DNA of 64,000 nt from Molanna angustata (GCA_963576475.1 OY754980.1:398751-462750); one strand, 5' to 3'; positions 10,990 through 21,610 are shown, counted from the first letter of the stretch. Numbers and translations are program-made. The notes: generated from the letters alone by a model not told the origin.

Positions 10990-12366
10990 ACATAATATTT
11001 CCAAGAAGCTCCTTATTTTAGACAGTAGCTAAGGCTGTGTATCAAGGATATATAAATTATTGTGTACACTGAGAATACATAATATTTCCAAGAAGCTCCT
11101 TATTTTAGACAGTAGCTAAGGCTGTATATCAAGGATATATAAATTATTGTGTACACTGAGAATACATAATATTTCCAAGAAGCTCCTTATTTTAGACAGT
11201 AGCTAAGGCTGTGTATCAAGGATATATAAATTATTGTGTACACTGAGAATACATAATATTTCCAAGAAGCTCCTTATTTTAGACAGTAGCTAAGGCTGTG
11301 TATCAAGGATATATAAATTATTGTGTACACTGAGAATACATAATATTTCCAAGAAGCTCCTTATTTTAGACAGTAGCTAAGGCTGTGTATCAAGGATATA
11401 TAAATTATTGTGTACACTGAGAATACATAATATTTCCAAGAAGCTCCTTATTTTAGACAGTAGCTAAGGCTGTGTATCAAGGATATATAAATTATTGTGT
11501 ACACTGAGAATACATAATATTTCCAAGAAGCTCCTTATTTTAGACAGTAGCTAAGGCTGTGTATCAAGGATATATAAATTATTGTGTACACTGAGAATAC
11601 ATAATATTTCCAAGAAGCTCCTTATTTTAGACAGTAGCTAAGGCTGTGTATCAAGGATATATAAATTATTGTGTACACTGAGAATACATAATATTTCCAA
11701 GAAGCTCCTTATTTTAGACAGTAGCTAAGGCTGTGTATCAAGGATATATAAATTATTGTGTACACTGAGAATACATAATATTTCCAAGAAGCTCCTTATT
11801 TTAGACAGTAGCTAAGGCTGTGTATCAAGGATATATAAATTATTGTGTACACTGAGAATACATAATATTTCCAAGAAGCTCCTTATTTTAGACAGTAGCT
11901 AAGGCTGTGTATCAAGGATATATAAATTATTGTGTACACTGAGAATACATAATATTTCCAAGAAGCTCCTTATTTTAGACAGTAGCTAAGGCTGTGTATC
12001 AAGGATATATAAATTATTGTGTACACTGAGAATACATAATATTTCCAAGAAGCTCCTTATTTTAGACAGTAGCTAAGGCTGTGTATCAAGGATATATAAA
12101 TTATTGTGTACACTGAGAATACATAATATTTCCAAGAAGCTCCTTATTTTAGACAGTAGCTAAGGCTGTGTATCAAGGATATATAAATTATTGTGTACAC
12201 TGAGAATACATAATATTTCCAAGAAGCTCCTTATTTTAGACAGTAGCTAAGGCTGTGTATCAAGGATATATAAATTATTGTGTACACTGAGAATACATAA
12301 TATTTCCAAGAAGCTCCTTATTTTAGACAGTAGCTAAGGCTGTGTATCAAGGATATATAAATTATT
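10990..12366 (+). repeat. 87-bp satellite array, right block
   Basis: Continues the interrupted unit at offset 15. Starts at 11062 and every 87 bp to 12280 give 15 further full units. With the left block this makes 33 units. One unit carries CTGTATATC for CTGTGTATC. The array ends at AAATTATT (12366). Confidence 0.97.
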
Positions 12367-12450
12367 CAATCTTAATGAAAATTTACACTCATAAAATATT
12401 GTATTTTAAATTCTTTTCAAAATATATTAAAATATTTAAAATCAATTTAG

Positions 12451-12625
12451 ATGGTTCGATGGCAGAGCGGTTAGCGCGCTGGGTTAGTAATCCAGTGGTC
12501 GCGTGTTCAAATCCTGCCTCGACCGATTTCGTTCACCTATAGCACAAGCATTTATATGCTTATTTTAGGGAACGTAGGAAGATGTAATTGTACTTATAGA
12601 CAAGGACATACTCATTTTTATTTAT
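12451..12625 (+). mobile_element. tRNA-derived SINE (SINE-B)
   Basis: Best-preserved copy. The A box TGGCAGAGCGG is at 12460-12470 and the B box GTTCAAATCC at 12505-12514. It has the same body as 505-665, ending in GGACATACTCATTTTTATT. It lies 85 bp after the satellite array. Confidence 0.82.
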
Positions 12626-12869
12626 ATTATAAAAAAATAATAAATAATAATAATAATAAATTTACAAACAGATATCAAATAACGAAATAACCGTTGCGGC
12701 GGGTATTTGGGATGACCTAGTTTTGTTCTCATTATATAATATATAATGAATTAAAATATGCTACATAATCTTAATATGATTAAATATGGCATCAAAAAAT
12801 TAAGTAAATAAAGAACGCTGATGTAATATCTAATAATATAAGGATCTCCTCTAAATATAGCTTCAAAAT

Positions 12870-13352
12870 TATTCAAGTTTATGCACCAACAAGTACCCAT
12901 GACGATGAAAGATGGAAAAATTTCTAGAAAATGTAACAGAAGCTGTGCGAAATAAACCAACTAAATATACAGCTATAATTGGTGATTTCAACTCTAAATT
13001 GGGAAAAAAGGAAGGGATCCATGAAAAAGCTATTGGAAATTATGGAATCGGAACTAGGAATAAAAGAGGACAAATGCTGCTAGATTTCCTACATCAAACA
13101 AATTTCTATGCTATGAACACATTCTTCAAGAAAAAGGAGAGTCGTAAGTGGACTTGGAAAAGCCCAGACGGGAAAACAAAAAATGAAATAGACTTTGTTT
13201 TAATAGACGACAAATCGATAATACGAGATGTAACGGTACTTAACAATTTTACTACTGGTAGTGACCATCGACTAGTCAGAGCAACGATTAAAATAAATCT
13301 CAAGAAAGAACGTCGGAAACTGATAAATAAAACTCCAGAGAAATGGATGTAA
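12870..13352 (+). pseudogene. AP-endonuclease domain, N-terminally truncated
   Basis: Encodes the second half of an apurinic-endonuclease-like domain that nicks target DNA for LINE integration. Visible motifs are IQVYAPTS near 12875, AIIGDFNSKLG near 12975 (catalytic D and N) and GSDHRLV near 13258 (terminal SDH). The catalytic residues at the start of the fold are missing because the element is 5'-truncated at 12830. One frame change lies near 12910, where an ATG gives a 146-residue frame, and another lies near 13343, where it meets the RT frame. In intact RTE elements both domains form one protein. Confidence 0.8.
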
Positions 13353-15394
13353 TAGCAATAAGAAATAAAGGAGAGGAACTAGCCAATACGGTGGACGACC
13401 AGTTGAAGCTAATAGATACCAAAGACATGCCTATAGATACAATAGATAGTTTAATCAAAGACGTAATAAATAAGGGGCTGGAATTAATAAGGCCAAATTC
13501 AAGGTCAAAATCTAAAAGTAAACTCAGCCAATCTACAGTAAAATTGATGGATGAACGCAGAAAACTTCGAGGTAAAATACCAGCAGTAAGATTGCGGGAA
13601 ATGAATAGAGAAATACGCAAAGAAGTTCGTAAAGACATCCGGAAATTTAATTTGTACCACATTGAAAAGACAATCCAAAAGAACAGTAGTAGGAAGATCC
13701 TAACATCAAAACTATCAACTGGAAAAAAGGAAATCTTAAAATTAACTAACAAGGAGGGTACAAAAGTCACAAATAGAGATGAAATACTGGAAGTTGCACA
13801 TGAATATTACCAAGAATTATATACCTCTAAAGTTCCAAAACCTGAAGACTCACTAAAAAATGACAACCTTAACAGAGGGCTCACTTGCAATGTAGGGTCT
13901 GAGGATATCCCGGATATCATAGTTGACGAGATAGACTTTGCTCTAGAACAAATAAAAAATGGAAAAGCACCTGGAGAAGATAATGTTATCCCCGAAATGT
14001 TGAAATTACCAAGAAGACCACTCCGGCAAATTTTAACAAAACTATTTAATAAATGTCTACACACATCAAATATACCAGAGAGTTGGAATAATGCAGTAAT
14101 AACAATACTTCATAAAAAAGGAGATAATACAAAACTAGATAACTACCGTCCTATAAGCCTTTTGTCACACATATATAAATTATTCACAAGGGTAATATGC
14201 AACAGATTGACATCTAAACTTGACGCCTATCAACCAAGAGAACAAGCGGGATTCCGCTCAGGCTATAGTACTAGCGACCACTTACAAAGTCTCAAATTGT
14301 TGATTGAGAAATGCAATGAATATAAGAAACCCATAATACTTACCTTTGTGGATTACGAAAAGGCCTTTGATTCCGTGGAAATTTGGGCTGTATTGGATGC
14401 CCTGAAAGACAGCAGAATAGACGGAAGATATATCACGCTGCTGAATAACATTTATAAAAACGCAACATCAGTCATCCGCTTACATGAAAACACGGAAAAA
14501 AATTATATAAACAGAGGTATAAGACAAGGCGATACCATCTCTCCCAAACTCTTCACCCTTGCTCTAGAAAAGGTTTTTAAAAAATTAAACTGGGAAAGTA
14601 AAGGAATAACTATCGACGGAGAGCGATTAAACAATTTGCGATTCGCCGATGATATTGTGTTAATCTCGGAGGATGTCGATGAAATGGTGGAAATGATCAG
14701 CCAACTAGAAGGTATATCTGCTTCAATTGGTTTAAAAATGAATGTCAAGAAAACGAAAATAATGACAAACTTAGACACAAGCAATTATTGCCTTCCAGTG
14801 GAAGAGGTTGATCACTATATATACCTTGGACATAAGATGACCCTAGGCAGAGACAGTCAAACCATAGAAATTGAGAGAAGAATAAGTCTCGCATGGGCGG
14901 CCTTTGGGAAACTCGATAACACCTTTCGTAGCCCCATACCAAATTCTCTGAAGGCAAGGGTGTTTGAGCAGTGCATTCTACCAATATTCACTTATGGCAT
15001 GGAAACAACCACTTTAACAAAATTGTCTGCCAACAAGCTGCGTGTAGCACAAAGGAAGATGGAAAGAATAATGTTGGCAATAAAACTAGAAGACAGGAAG
15101 AGGAATGACTGGATACGCAGTCAGACCAAACTGTCCGATGTGGTTGAGAGAATAGCCATGCAGAAGTGGAGATGGGCAGGACACCTATCAAGAATGACCG
15201 ATAATAGATGGACTAAAAGACTGGTGGAGTGGAGACCGAGAGGAGACAAGAGACCACAAGGGCGACCACCTAATAGATGGATGGACGACATAAAAAGATT
15301 TGTTGGACCACAGTGGATGGGAGTCGCACAGGAACGGGAGGAGTGGAGAAGGAGAGGGGAGGCCTATGTCCTGCAGTGGGCAAACACAGGCTGA
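13343..15394 (+). CDS. RTE-type LINE reverse transcriptase
   Basis: A 683-residue open frame with a complete non-LTR reverse transcriptase. In target-primed reverse transcription it would copy element RNA into DNA at a nicked chromosomal site. Visible RT blocks: NYRPISLL from residue 267, FVDYEKAFDSVE from 335, RQGDTISP from 394, and LRFADDIVLIS, with the catalytic FADD at 434-437. The C-terminal region has the RTE-like WAGHLSRMTDNRWTKRLVEW block and GRPPNRWMDDI at about 640-652. The frame is intact to TGA at 15392-15394, right before the triplet tail. The first ATG is only the first in this frame; the natural protein starts in the broken upstream endonuclease, so the copy is unlikely to be autonomous. 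It lies in the same orientation as the satellite and SINE-B upstream. Confidence 0.92.
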   Translation: MDVIAIRNKGEELANTVDDQLKLIDTKDMPIDTIDSLIKDVINKGLELIRPNSRSKSKSKLSQSTVKLMDERRKLRGKIPAVRLREMNREIRKEVRKDIRKFNLYHIEKTIQKNSSRKILTSKLSTGKKEILKLTNKEGTKVTNRDEILEVAHEYYQELYTSKVPKPEDSLKNDNLNRGLTCNVGSEDIPDIIVDEIDFALEQIKNGKAPGEDNVIPEMLKLPRRPLRQILTKLFNKCLHTSNIPESWNNAVITILHKKGDNTKLDNYRPISLLSHIYKLFTRVICNRLTSKLDAYQPREQAGFRSGYSTSDHLQSLKLLIEKCNEYKKPIILTFVDYEKAFDSVEIWAVLDALKDSRIDGRYITLLNNIYKNATSVIRLHENTEKNYINRGIRQGDTISPKLFTLALEKVFKKLNWESKGITIDGERLNNLRFADDIVLISEDVDEMVEMISQLEGISASIGLKMNVKKTKIMTNLDTSNYCLPVEEVDHYIYLGHKMTLGRDSQTIEIERRISLAWAAFGKLDNTFRSPIPNSLKARVFEQCILPIFTYGMETTTLTKLSANKLRVAQRKMERIMLAIKLEDRKRNDWIRSQTKLSDVVERIAMQKWRWAGHLSRMTDNRWTKRLVEWRPRGDKRPQGRPPNRWMDDIKRFVGPQWMGVAQEREEWRRRGEAYVLQWANTG

Positions 15395-15418
15395 CGATGA
15401 TGATGATGATGATGATGT

Positions 15419-15505
15419 AATATGAGTAATGAGTACACTAGTAATGAGTACACTAGTAATGAGTACACTAGTTATGAGTACACTGGTAATGAGTACACTA
15501 GTGAT
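15419..15505 (+). repeat. 15-bp minisatellite next to the LINE tail
   Basis: Five to six units of TAATGAGTACACTAG, with point variants, begin within the target duplication after the LINE tail. Confidence 0.85.
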
Positions 15506-15549
15506 GTGTACCTATTTAGTGTGGAACGGAAACAATCACCTGGTTCATA

Positions 15550-15660
15550 ATTGTCAGTAAAAATTGTAAACTGCTAGCCCTAGAACAGGATTTCCTAGTT
15601 GGGCAGCAGTAAACTACTTATGGTTGTCATTATAAATATGGTGTGATAAAAGGTAAAGAA
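15550..15660 (+). repeat. Dispersed repeat rep-G, copy 1
   Basis: Shares AACTGCTAGCCCTA, GGGCAGCAGT and AAATATGGTGTGATAAAA with 53945-54045, and in reverse with 36815-36880. Noncoding. Confidence 0.7.
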
Positions 15661-15689
15661 ACAAGTAAATAATAAATAAATATAATTAT

Positions 15690-15895
15690 GTTTTAAAAAA
15701 ATAAAAACTTTCATCGACGGATCCTCGACAACAAATATTAAGTTTCCTGAACTGGGGTCACATTGAAATATTTGACAGATAAACAAATTGAGAAGCACTG
15801 ATCAGATATTCGTCACGTTATGGGGTCTAAGGAAGCAAACTTGCAAAATTCCAAATGAATCGAATGAATAATTTAGTCTATAATCAATAAAGTAG
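15690..15895 (+). repeat. Dispersed repeat rep-H
   Basis: Similar to 33055-33300 (GGGTCAC, TTGACARWTAAACAAA, GAGAAGCA, ATAAAGTAGAATAAACA) and in reverse to 26825-26940. Noncoding and diverged. Confidence 0.55.
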
Positions 15896-16060
15896 AATAA
15901 ACACGCCGTACAAAGTACACAGTACACACATATACATTGTGATGAAACTTTCAGAATTAAATCTCAATACGGTACTTGTTGATAATCTGCAATAAAAAAT
16001 AACATAAAAAAATGAGAATTCACTACTCCCCACGGGGTAGTGAAGAATAAAAAAAAAACG
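15896..16060 (+). repeat. Dispersed repeat rep-F, copy 1
   Basis: Aligns with 18795-18970 through ATTGTGATGAAAC, GATAATCTGC and a small hairpin near CTACTCCCCACGGGGTAGTG. Noncoding. Confidence 0.6.
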
Positions 16061-16514
16061 ATTGGTAGACTGAAATAACAGCACCAAAAAGCAAAGGTTT
16101 ACAACAACATAATTGTATGAAAAGATAGCTAGCAAATATTTACTGTATGAATATAAAGATTTCAACGCAACCACTTTAATGCAATTAAAGTTTAATGGTC
16201 AATCAAAGTGTTGGTCGACAGCTTTTGGAATCTATAAACTTGATTTAATGCTCGTTTTATCAATCATACCTATATAATTTATACAGATTTCTATTCTAAT
16301 ATTTTAACATAGATGTTGTGCATTTTATGAATCTGTGATACTAAAAAATAAATTAACTAATTTTACGTGAATGCAAGTGTTTGGTATCGAATTATAGAAT
16401 GATAGCAATATTTAAATACCTTTAAATTCCCCGCCAGAATCCTTCCAAAATACTTCATTATCCCACTAGCAGTCAAAAGGGTAAAAGGAACACCCCGGCC
16501 TGAAAATTAAATTT
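16061..16514. other. AT-rich spacer
   Basis: No supported gene. A slightly GC-richer patch at 16425-16505 has no recognisable frame. Confidence 0.5.
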
Positions 16515-16700
16515 GAAAAAAGTCTCGTATCGTCGCTCGAAAAGATAGTCTTATGTGGTCGCTCGAAAAGATAATCTTGTATCGTCGCTCAAAATGATAG
16601 TCTCTTTTCGTCGCGTCGCTCGAAAAGATAGTCTTGCTTTCGTCGCATCGCTCGAAAAAATAGTCTCGTTTCGTCACTTAAATATCATCGGGCTCGTCGC
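16515..16700 (+). repeat. Degenerate 30-36-bp minisatellite
   Basis: About five units built on CGTCGCTCGAAAAGATAGTC with variable spacers. It is CpG-rich compared with its surroundings. Confidence 0.8.
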
Positions 16701-16863
16701 TCTAATACATTATTCTTCATCACCGTCCATCAAAATTATTGCCTGTCTAGTGTTGTAGTAAATTCAATTCAGTTGTCTTTTTATGTCATTTTCATTAACT
16801 TCACTTGTCTGTATGTCTGAACTTGAATTTTGCAATCGATTTTTAACTAACTTTCCGACAAGT

Positions 16864-17055
16864 TAGGCCGTGTTTCTCGAACAAAAGTATCAGTAATAGT
16901 ATAGTTAAAACTTTGATTTCATACAATTGTTCAATACTTTTGGTTGTTTCATTGAAATCTAATGCCATCAAACGACACAATTTTGAACAATTTCACAAAA
17001 TCAAAGCATTTTAACTATAATATTACCGTTACTTTTGTTGAAACAACCTAGCCTT
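16864..17055. mobile_element. MITE with about 70-bp terminal inverted repeats
   Basis: The left arm (from TAGGCCGTGTTTCTCGAACA) and the right arm (ending TTTTGTTGAAACAACCTAG) pair over about 70 bp, including ATAGTTAAAA/TTTTAACTAT and TTGTTCAA/TTGAACAA. There is no coding region. The target duplication is not clear. Confidence 0.7.
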
Positions 17056-17314
17056 ATACAATGCATGTTAAAACTGACTCCAGCTTGATATTTTGATAAA
17101 ATTTGATAATTTTGAATTTCATACAAATAAAACCAATAACTTACTCCATAAAACTAGGAGTATTTTAATGAATTTATTATAACAAATAAATTTCAATATG
17201 AAGAAAAATTGTGCCCTCAAATAATTTTTTGACGTACCTACATGTTCATTCGATTTTATATAGTTTCATCGTTCATTTTGAATTATTATACATACTCGTA
17301 TTTTTTTTAACATT

Positions 17315-17400
17315 GGTGATACGAGACTGGTGTGTGGGTAGAGTAATGCAAACCTGTCGCTGGTTACCCCACATTGTTGGATATGCCGTGATGGTATGAA
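17315..17400 (-). repeat. rep-E, partial copy
   Basis: GATACGAGACTGGTGTGTGG and GATATGCCGTGATGGTATGA mark a shortened reverse copy. Confidence 0.65.
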
Positions 17401-18094
17401 TGTATTTTTAGATTTTCCTCAGAATCATTTTTAATCGGATATATTTTCACGGGGGAATTATTTCATTTTAATGTGTTGATCTAACATATTTTTTTTCTCT
17501 GGCAATAATAATAAACAAGCGTGCATAGAATAATATCTTTCTTTGTACAGATTTCCCAGATTTTTACCAGAGTCCAGTGTACAGCCAGTAAGTACAGTAC
17601 AGTACAGTACAGCCTGTGTATGGAGGATTTCTTCCTAATTATGACACATGGGCCCGTTATTCAGAATTTCAAAATATATTATTTTCACCGTTCGTGCAAA
17701 GTAAAATATATCGTTGTTTAACTTGAGGATTACTTCAAACATTTCTCATTTTAAAGATTTAACGAATACAAAACAACAGCCAAGTATTATATTATATTAT
17801 CCGCGAAGGTAAACATGGAGTTCCGATAGTTTATTTTATTGCGTTCAGTTAACTATGGTAAATTACGCAATAGAACAACACAATACTTCGTGATAATACT
17901 ATTAGTGATCGATCAGTAGTCAAAATTCGACCGTAAATCATCAAATTTTTAATTTTGAAAAGTCATTGGAACCATCTATGATAAAAAAACTCATGTATTC
18001 ATTCATCAAGTATTTTTTATATTGTTTCACAGTAGATTATGTATTTTTCTTTAACATGTTCTGTATATAAATTAATCATTATTTTTACTGACAA
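17401..18094. other. AT-rich spacer
   Basis: A short AGTAC microsatellite lies at 17590-17612. No gene was seen. Confidence 0.5.
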
Positions 18095-18440
18095 ACTTTT
18101 CAACATCTCAATAGAGACGAAGTTGGGATATTATAGAAGAACCAGCAACTCAAGGTACCTACAGGGCTTACGACCTGTCATCGGCTGGTTTACGTGATCA
18201 CTTTATCCGCTTGCACAACTTTCACCAATTATGCCTTCTTATTGAGTTCCTTAATCAATGTAATTTTTAAAAGTTCTATATATTTGAATAATATGTAACA
18301 ATTCACCTGAAAATAAGAAATAATATTATTGCCATCTATGAAGCAACGAATAAACCTTTTTTTAACGCCATCTATTGAGAGTTAAGTTTATTTGTAAACA
18401 ATGAAAGCAACAGTCATTATAAATGAGGTGACCGTGTCAC
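18095..18440 (+). repeat. rep-I, copy 2
   Basis: Full-length-looking copy: AGAGACGAAGTTGG, CTTACGACCTGTCATCGGCT, TGCCTTCTTATTGAGTTCC, ACGCCATCTATTGAGAG, ACAATGAAAGCAACAGTC. It is the best unamplified comparator for 43765-45110. Confidence 0.8.
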
Positions 18441-18553
18441 GCACAGATGTCACCCCTGAACTACGTTATATTATAAACTGCGTTTGACATTGGCAGTATA
18501 ATATTAAACAATCTATGGTTTGACGTGAGTTATATTTTATTCAATTAAAGTCG

Positions 18554-18790
18554 GTCTCCGTGGTTCAGTTGGTTAGGTATCTGTCAGCTGATCTAAGAGT
18601 CCCGGGTTTGATTCCCGGTGGAGACACAGTTTTTAACTGTGTTTTCAGTCTGGATCTGTGAGACGATTAATATCGTAAGTCTCTAGAATGTGGTAACTTG
18701 TTATTGGGTGCGTGTTAAATTAATATTTGACATAGTACAGCTGTTAGTTGCCCGGGAAGAATCATTAAATAAATAAATAAATAAAATAAT
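18554..18790 (+). mobile_element. tRNA-derived SINE (SINE-C), full length
   Basis: The tRNA-like head has complementary ends (GTCTCC near 18555, GGAGAC near 18620), an A box TGGTTCAGTTGG (18561-18572) and a B box GGGTTTGATTCCC (18604-18615). A roughly 130-bp body and an AAAT-repeat tail (about 18767-18790) follow. Two other copies (4171 reverse, 27535 partial) and the tail argue against a functional tRNA gene. Confidence 0.85.
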
Positions 18791-18794
18791 ATAA

Positions 18795-18970
18795 ACACGT
18801 CATACATAGCACACACAACCAGCACATAGTAAACAGCACACACAGATATATTGTGATGAAACCTTTAGAATACAATCTCAGCTTGATACTAATTGATAAT
18901 CTGCCATAAAAAATAGCCTAAAAATGCGAAATAATAACTCTCCACCCTTTGGGTTAGTGAGGAGTAAGAA
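18795..18970 (+). repeat. rep-F, copy 2
   Basis: Matches 15896-16060. It carries a similar terminal hairpin word (CTCTCCACC then GGTTAGTGAGGAG). Confidence 0.6.
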
Positions 18971-19404
18971 ATTTAGTTTTTATTTAAAGTACTTAACATA
19001 ATATTTATAGTGTTGTGTTGTGATGTTAACCTGTATCCCATGTACTTTCTAACACATACATACGGATGTATGTACCAGGTATATAGGTACCTACCTGTAG
19101 GTATATTAGGAATTATCTGGACCGGATGCTACATTATGTTGTATTGTTTTTTTAATCTACCGTTTTACAAATATATGTGTCGACCATGACATCACATGAC
19201 ACCTACAGGTACAGGTGACATAGGAACTTATTGACGGACATTATAATCTAACCATTAAAACCTTGACTAAACCCATCCGGTTTTATGACAATCGGAGATG
19301 TTTTTTGCCGAATCCCTCGTATATTTCGTTTCAACTAATAATCTTTCATATATTATAATAAAAAACGACTTCAAAGTGAATGTGTATCAAGGGAGAAAAA
19401 ATGT
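18971..19404. other. AT-rich spacer
   Basis: Nothing recognised beyond TACCTAGGTA-type words. Confidence 0.5.
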
Positions 19405-19460
19405 GGCGTTCAGTTTTCTCTGCCTACTTCATGAGGGACATGGCGTGATGTTATGTTTGT
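19405..19460 (+). mobile_element. LINE-P 3' end relic
   Basis: TTCTCTGCCTACTTCATGAG followed by GGACATGGCGTGATGTTATG matches the last 45 bp of the LINE at 35223-36800. A 12-bp-arm hairpin GTATCTAGTTAT/ATAACTAGATAC follows (19459-19492). Confidence 0.65.
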
Positions 19461-19684
19461 ATCTAGTTATAGTACGTGTTATAACTAGATACATATTGCA
19501 GACGCCTTTGGAAATAAGATTTAGATTTTTTCTAATGAGACCTATCATCAGAACTCGATGACAATTATATGTGTGATTGTCTCTGAAGCGTTTCCTTCCT
19601 ATTAAAAAAACCATAAAAATCATAAAATTGATTACCTCTCCATTTTTGGAAGTCGGGTTAAATATCAGATATTCAACAAGTATA

Positions 19685-19768
19685 CAAGGTGGGCCATAAG
19701 AAGTCATCCGATGTTGTTTGGCTGTTGGCTCTGGAAACAACATCGGATGACTTCTTTTGGCCCACCTT
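19685..19768. mobile_element. 84-bp hairpin, mariner-like micro-MITE
   Basis: Two 34-bp arms with one mismatch, starting AAGGTGGGCC and ending GGCCCACCTT, surround a short loop and are flanked by TA on both sides (19683-19684, 19769-19770). The termini resemble mariner-type ends and the TA duplication fits. If transcribed, it would form a stable hairpin RNA. Confidence 0.7.
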
Positions 19769-19771
19769 TAT

Positions 19772-19828
19772 TTGACCGCCGTGAAATAATGATAAGCTAT
19801 TTGGCTCCTGTACCGGCGTCCTTGGTAC
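19772..19828 (+). mobile_element. SINE-D head fragment
   Basis: GATAAGCTATTTGG and GGCGTCCTTG resemble the head of 28375-28556. It is cut off by the hAT MITE that starts at 19829. Confidence 0.45.
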
Positions 19829-20170
19829 CAGGGCCGAATCCACCATGGGTTCAAACGGTGCAGTTGCGCTAGGCGCAAATAAATCTGGGGCGCCAAATAT
19901 AGCAAAAAGATACAACAAATATACAAAAAAGACTAACTATATATATATATACATAAAAATCCCGAAATAGAAAAAATATCACGGATTTATTTGAATTCAA
20001 TTACTACTATTATTATAATTATTACAATCCAGAGATGTCGATGATTAGTTTATTTTTAAATAAATACTAAATGCGAATGAATATATTAAATGTATACTAA
20101 ATATTATTATTCAAAGGGGGGCGCTTTGGATCTAGTGCACCAGGCGCCGAATAGGATAGATTCGGCCCTG
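19829..20170. mobile_element. hAT-type MITE with 8-bp target duplication
   Basis: Ends are CAGGGCCGAATC and ATTCGGCCCTG, with further pairing inward (GGCGCC blocks). The flanks are CTTGGTAC (19821-19828) and CTTGGTAG (20171-20178), a 7/8 match. An 8-bp duplication and CAGGG termini are characteristic of the hAT superfamily. No transposase is present. Confidence 0.8.
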
Positions 20171-20280
20171 CTTGGTAGTATAAAAATCTTGCTTATATCT
20201 GATCTGGAAATACTAGATGTGAAAAAAATGACATTTAACAATGAACCCAATATAATTATTTCTCATTTATTAAAAGTTAT

Positions 20281-20535
20281 CTTCACCGATTTAACATTGC
20301 CTCCTCTGCTTCATGTCATTTCTGTCAATACCCGGACCAAACTTCGGAACATATCCTTTGGGAATGTTGCCACCCAATGGTGTCCTCATATAGATCGGAG
20401 CTCCTCGTTGCTGTCCGTGGGCCTCTTCAAGGTCCCATTGGTCATGCGGATTTTGTGATCTCGAAAAAAAATTATAAAGCTTTTAAGGTTTTCTGTCATA
20501 GATATGGTGCCTTACTTTTAGAAGATTCCCGTTAA
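20281..20535 (+). pseudogene. R1-like LINE ORF2 C-terminus
   Basis: An open frame from mid-domain to TAA at 20533-20535. It contains a CCHC knuckle (CHFCQYPDQTSEHILWEC), then RSELLVAVRGPLQGPIGHAD, and ends in GALLLEDSR. It is the same family as 3231-3655 but retains the true C-terminus. The 5' part is absent, so this is a typical 5'-truncated non-LTR insertion. The frame itself is undamaged over this stretch. Confidence 0.8.
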
Positions 20536-20830
20536 ATTAATTATTTCCAGAGATCTTGGTCACTTCTCTGATGGTCTGCATGTAGGGAGATCTGAGGTCA
20601 TAGACAGTCCACGGGTGTGAATTTTCTGTTCGCACTCGTTGATTGTTTCTTTTTGCACTATGGTGCCGAGATTGCTAATCTAGAGGGCTCCATGAGCTAC
20701 TTTTCGTGCTATGCATTTTTTTTTGTCGTTCACTTAGCGTTCTGTGAAGGGGCCGATTACAGTCCCCATAGGCAGAGCGGGTGGTGGTGGGAGTAGCGAA
20801 TAATTATTTCTCACGCTAATATTATTTGCC
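20536..20830 (+). mobile_element. Probable 3' UTR of the R1-like LINE
   Basis: Follows the stop directly. It is GC-richer than its surroundings and noncoding, with no second copy in the window. The boundary at about 20830 is an estimate. Confidence 0.45.
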
Positions 20831-21021
20831 TACACATTTTAACTGGAAACACTACTTAGTAGTAGTATTCCGATTGACAAGTCCGTTCGAAGCCATCGGT
20901 AAACAAGTACTGATTGGTGGCAGTAACGGAGAACAGCAGTTATGTGGACGGGCGGGGAAAGGATCAAGATGTGTGAACAAATGATATTTGGTAAATAAAT
21001 TCGCCATTGGTACTGTAAAGG

Positions 21022-21610
21022 CCCCCCGCCCCCATTCACTGGCGTGCCATCGTCCAAATAGCTCGCTCTCACTCTAAAACGCTTTTGTAAATGTCATTGC
21101 AACTGGCCTGGCACGCCAAAACGGAATTCCAAACGATCAAAACTCCATCGTGCCGCGCCAATCAAAAAGTTCGTCATGTAGCTCGTGAATGCGAAAACGC
21201 ATCCGCCATTTTGTCTCAATTTACTTGTTGAAAGGACCACACAAAACCATGAATACAAACAGAGAGTTCGATATAAAATTTATTTCAATTTTTGAAGAAT
21301 TACCTTGTTTGTGGCAAGTAACAAATTTTTTTTTAAATCATTGATGCAACTATATATGTATGTACCTACTATCTAAAAAAAATAGGGTTAAGTTCAAATT
21401 AGGTTAAGTCAAATGATTTAATTATTGAATTTTCTCATATTTACTTGAAAATAATAACAAAGGAGATAATATTGATACGCCAACCTCTTGTGTCGCTGCG
21501 TAGTGTATACTAGTTTGGTGGCTCGATGAAAATTTTCCAACGCTCAAAATGGAGCCGCTCCACATAGTGACGCCGAATGGCACGCTCGTGAATTGGGGCC
21601 TTAAATTTTG
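21022..21610. mobile_element. Inverted-repeat DNA element
   Basis: AAGGCCCC, ATTCAC and GCGTGCCATCG at 21026-21057 recur in reverse at 21570-21605 (ATGGCACGC, GTGAAT, GGGGCCTT). The 500-bp interior has no transposase-like frame. It is probably a non-autonomous DNA transposon. Exact ends and target site are unresolved. Confidence 0.55.

Larger units (their letters stand above)
12830..15413 (+). mobile_element. RTE-type LINE, 5'-truncated
   Basis: Flanked by the direct repeat GATGTAATAT (12820-12829 and 15414-15423). The insert starts inside the endonuclease domain and ends in a GAT/ATG triplet tail (15395-15413) directly after the RT stop codon. A short-repeat tail with almost no 3' UTR is a hallmark of RTE elements. 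The phase of the tail makes the right duplication slightly ambiguous. Confidence 0.85.

Noticed and set aside
18554..18627. Functional tRNA gene
   Set aside because: Good A and B boxes and acceptor pairing, but followed by a SINE body and AAAT tail with other copies in the window.
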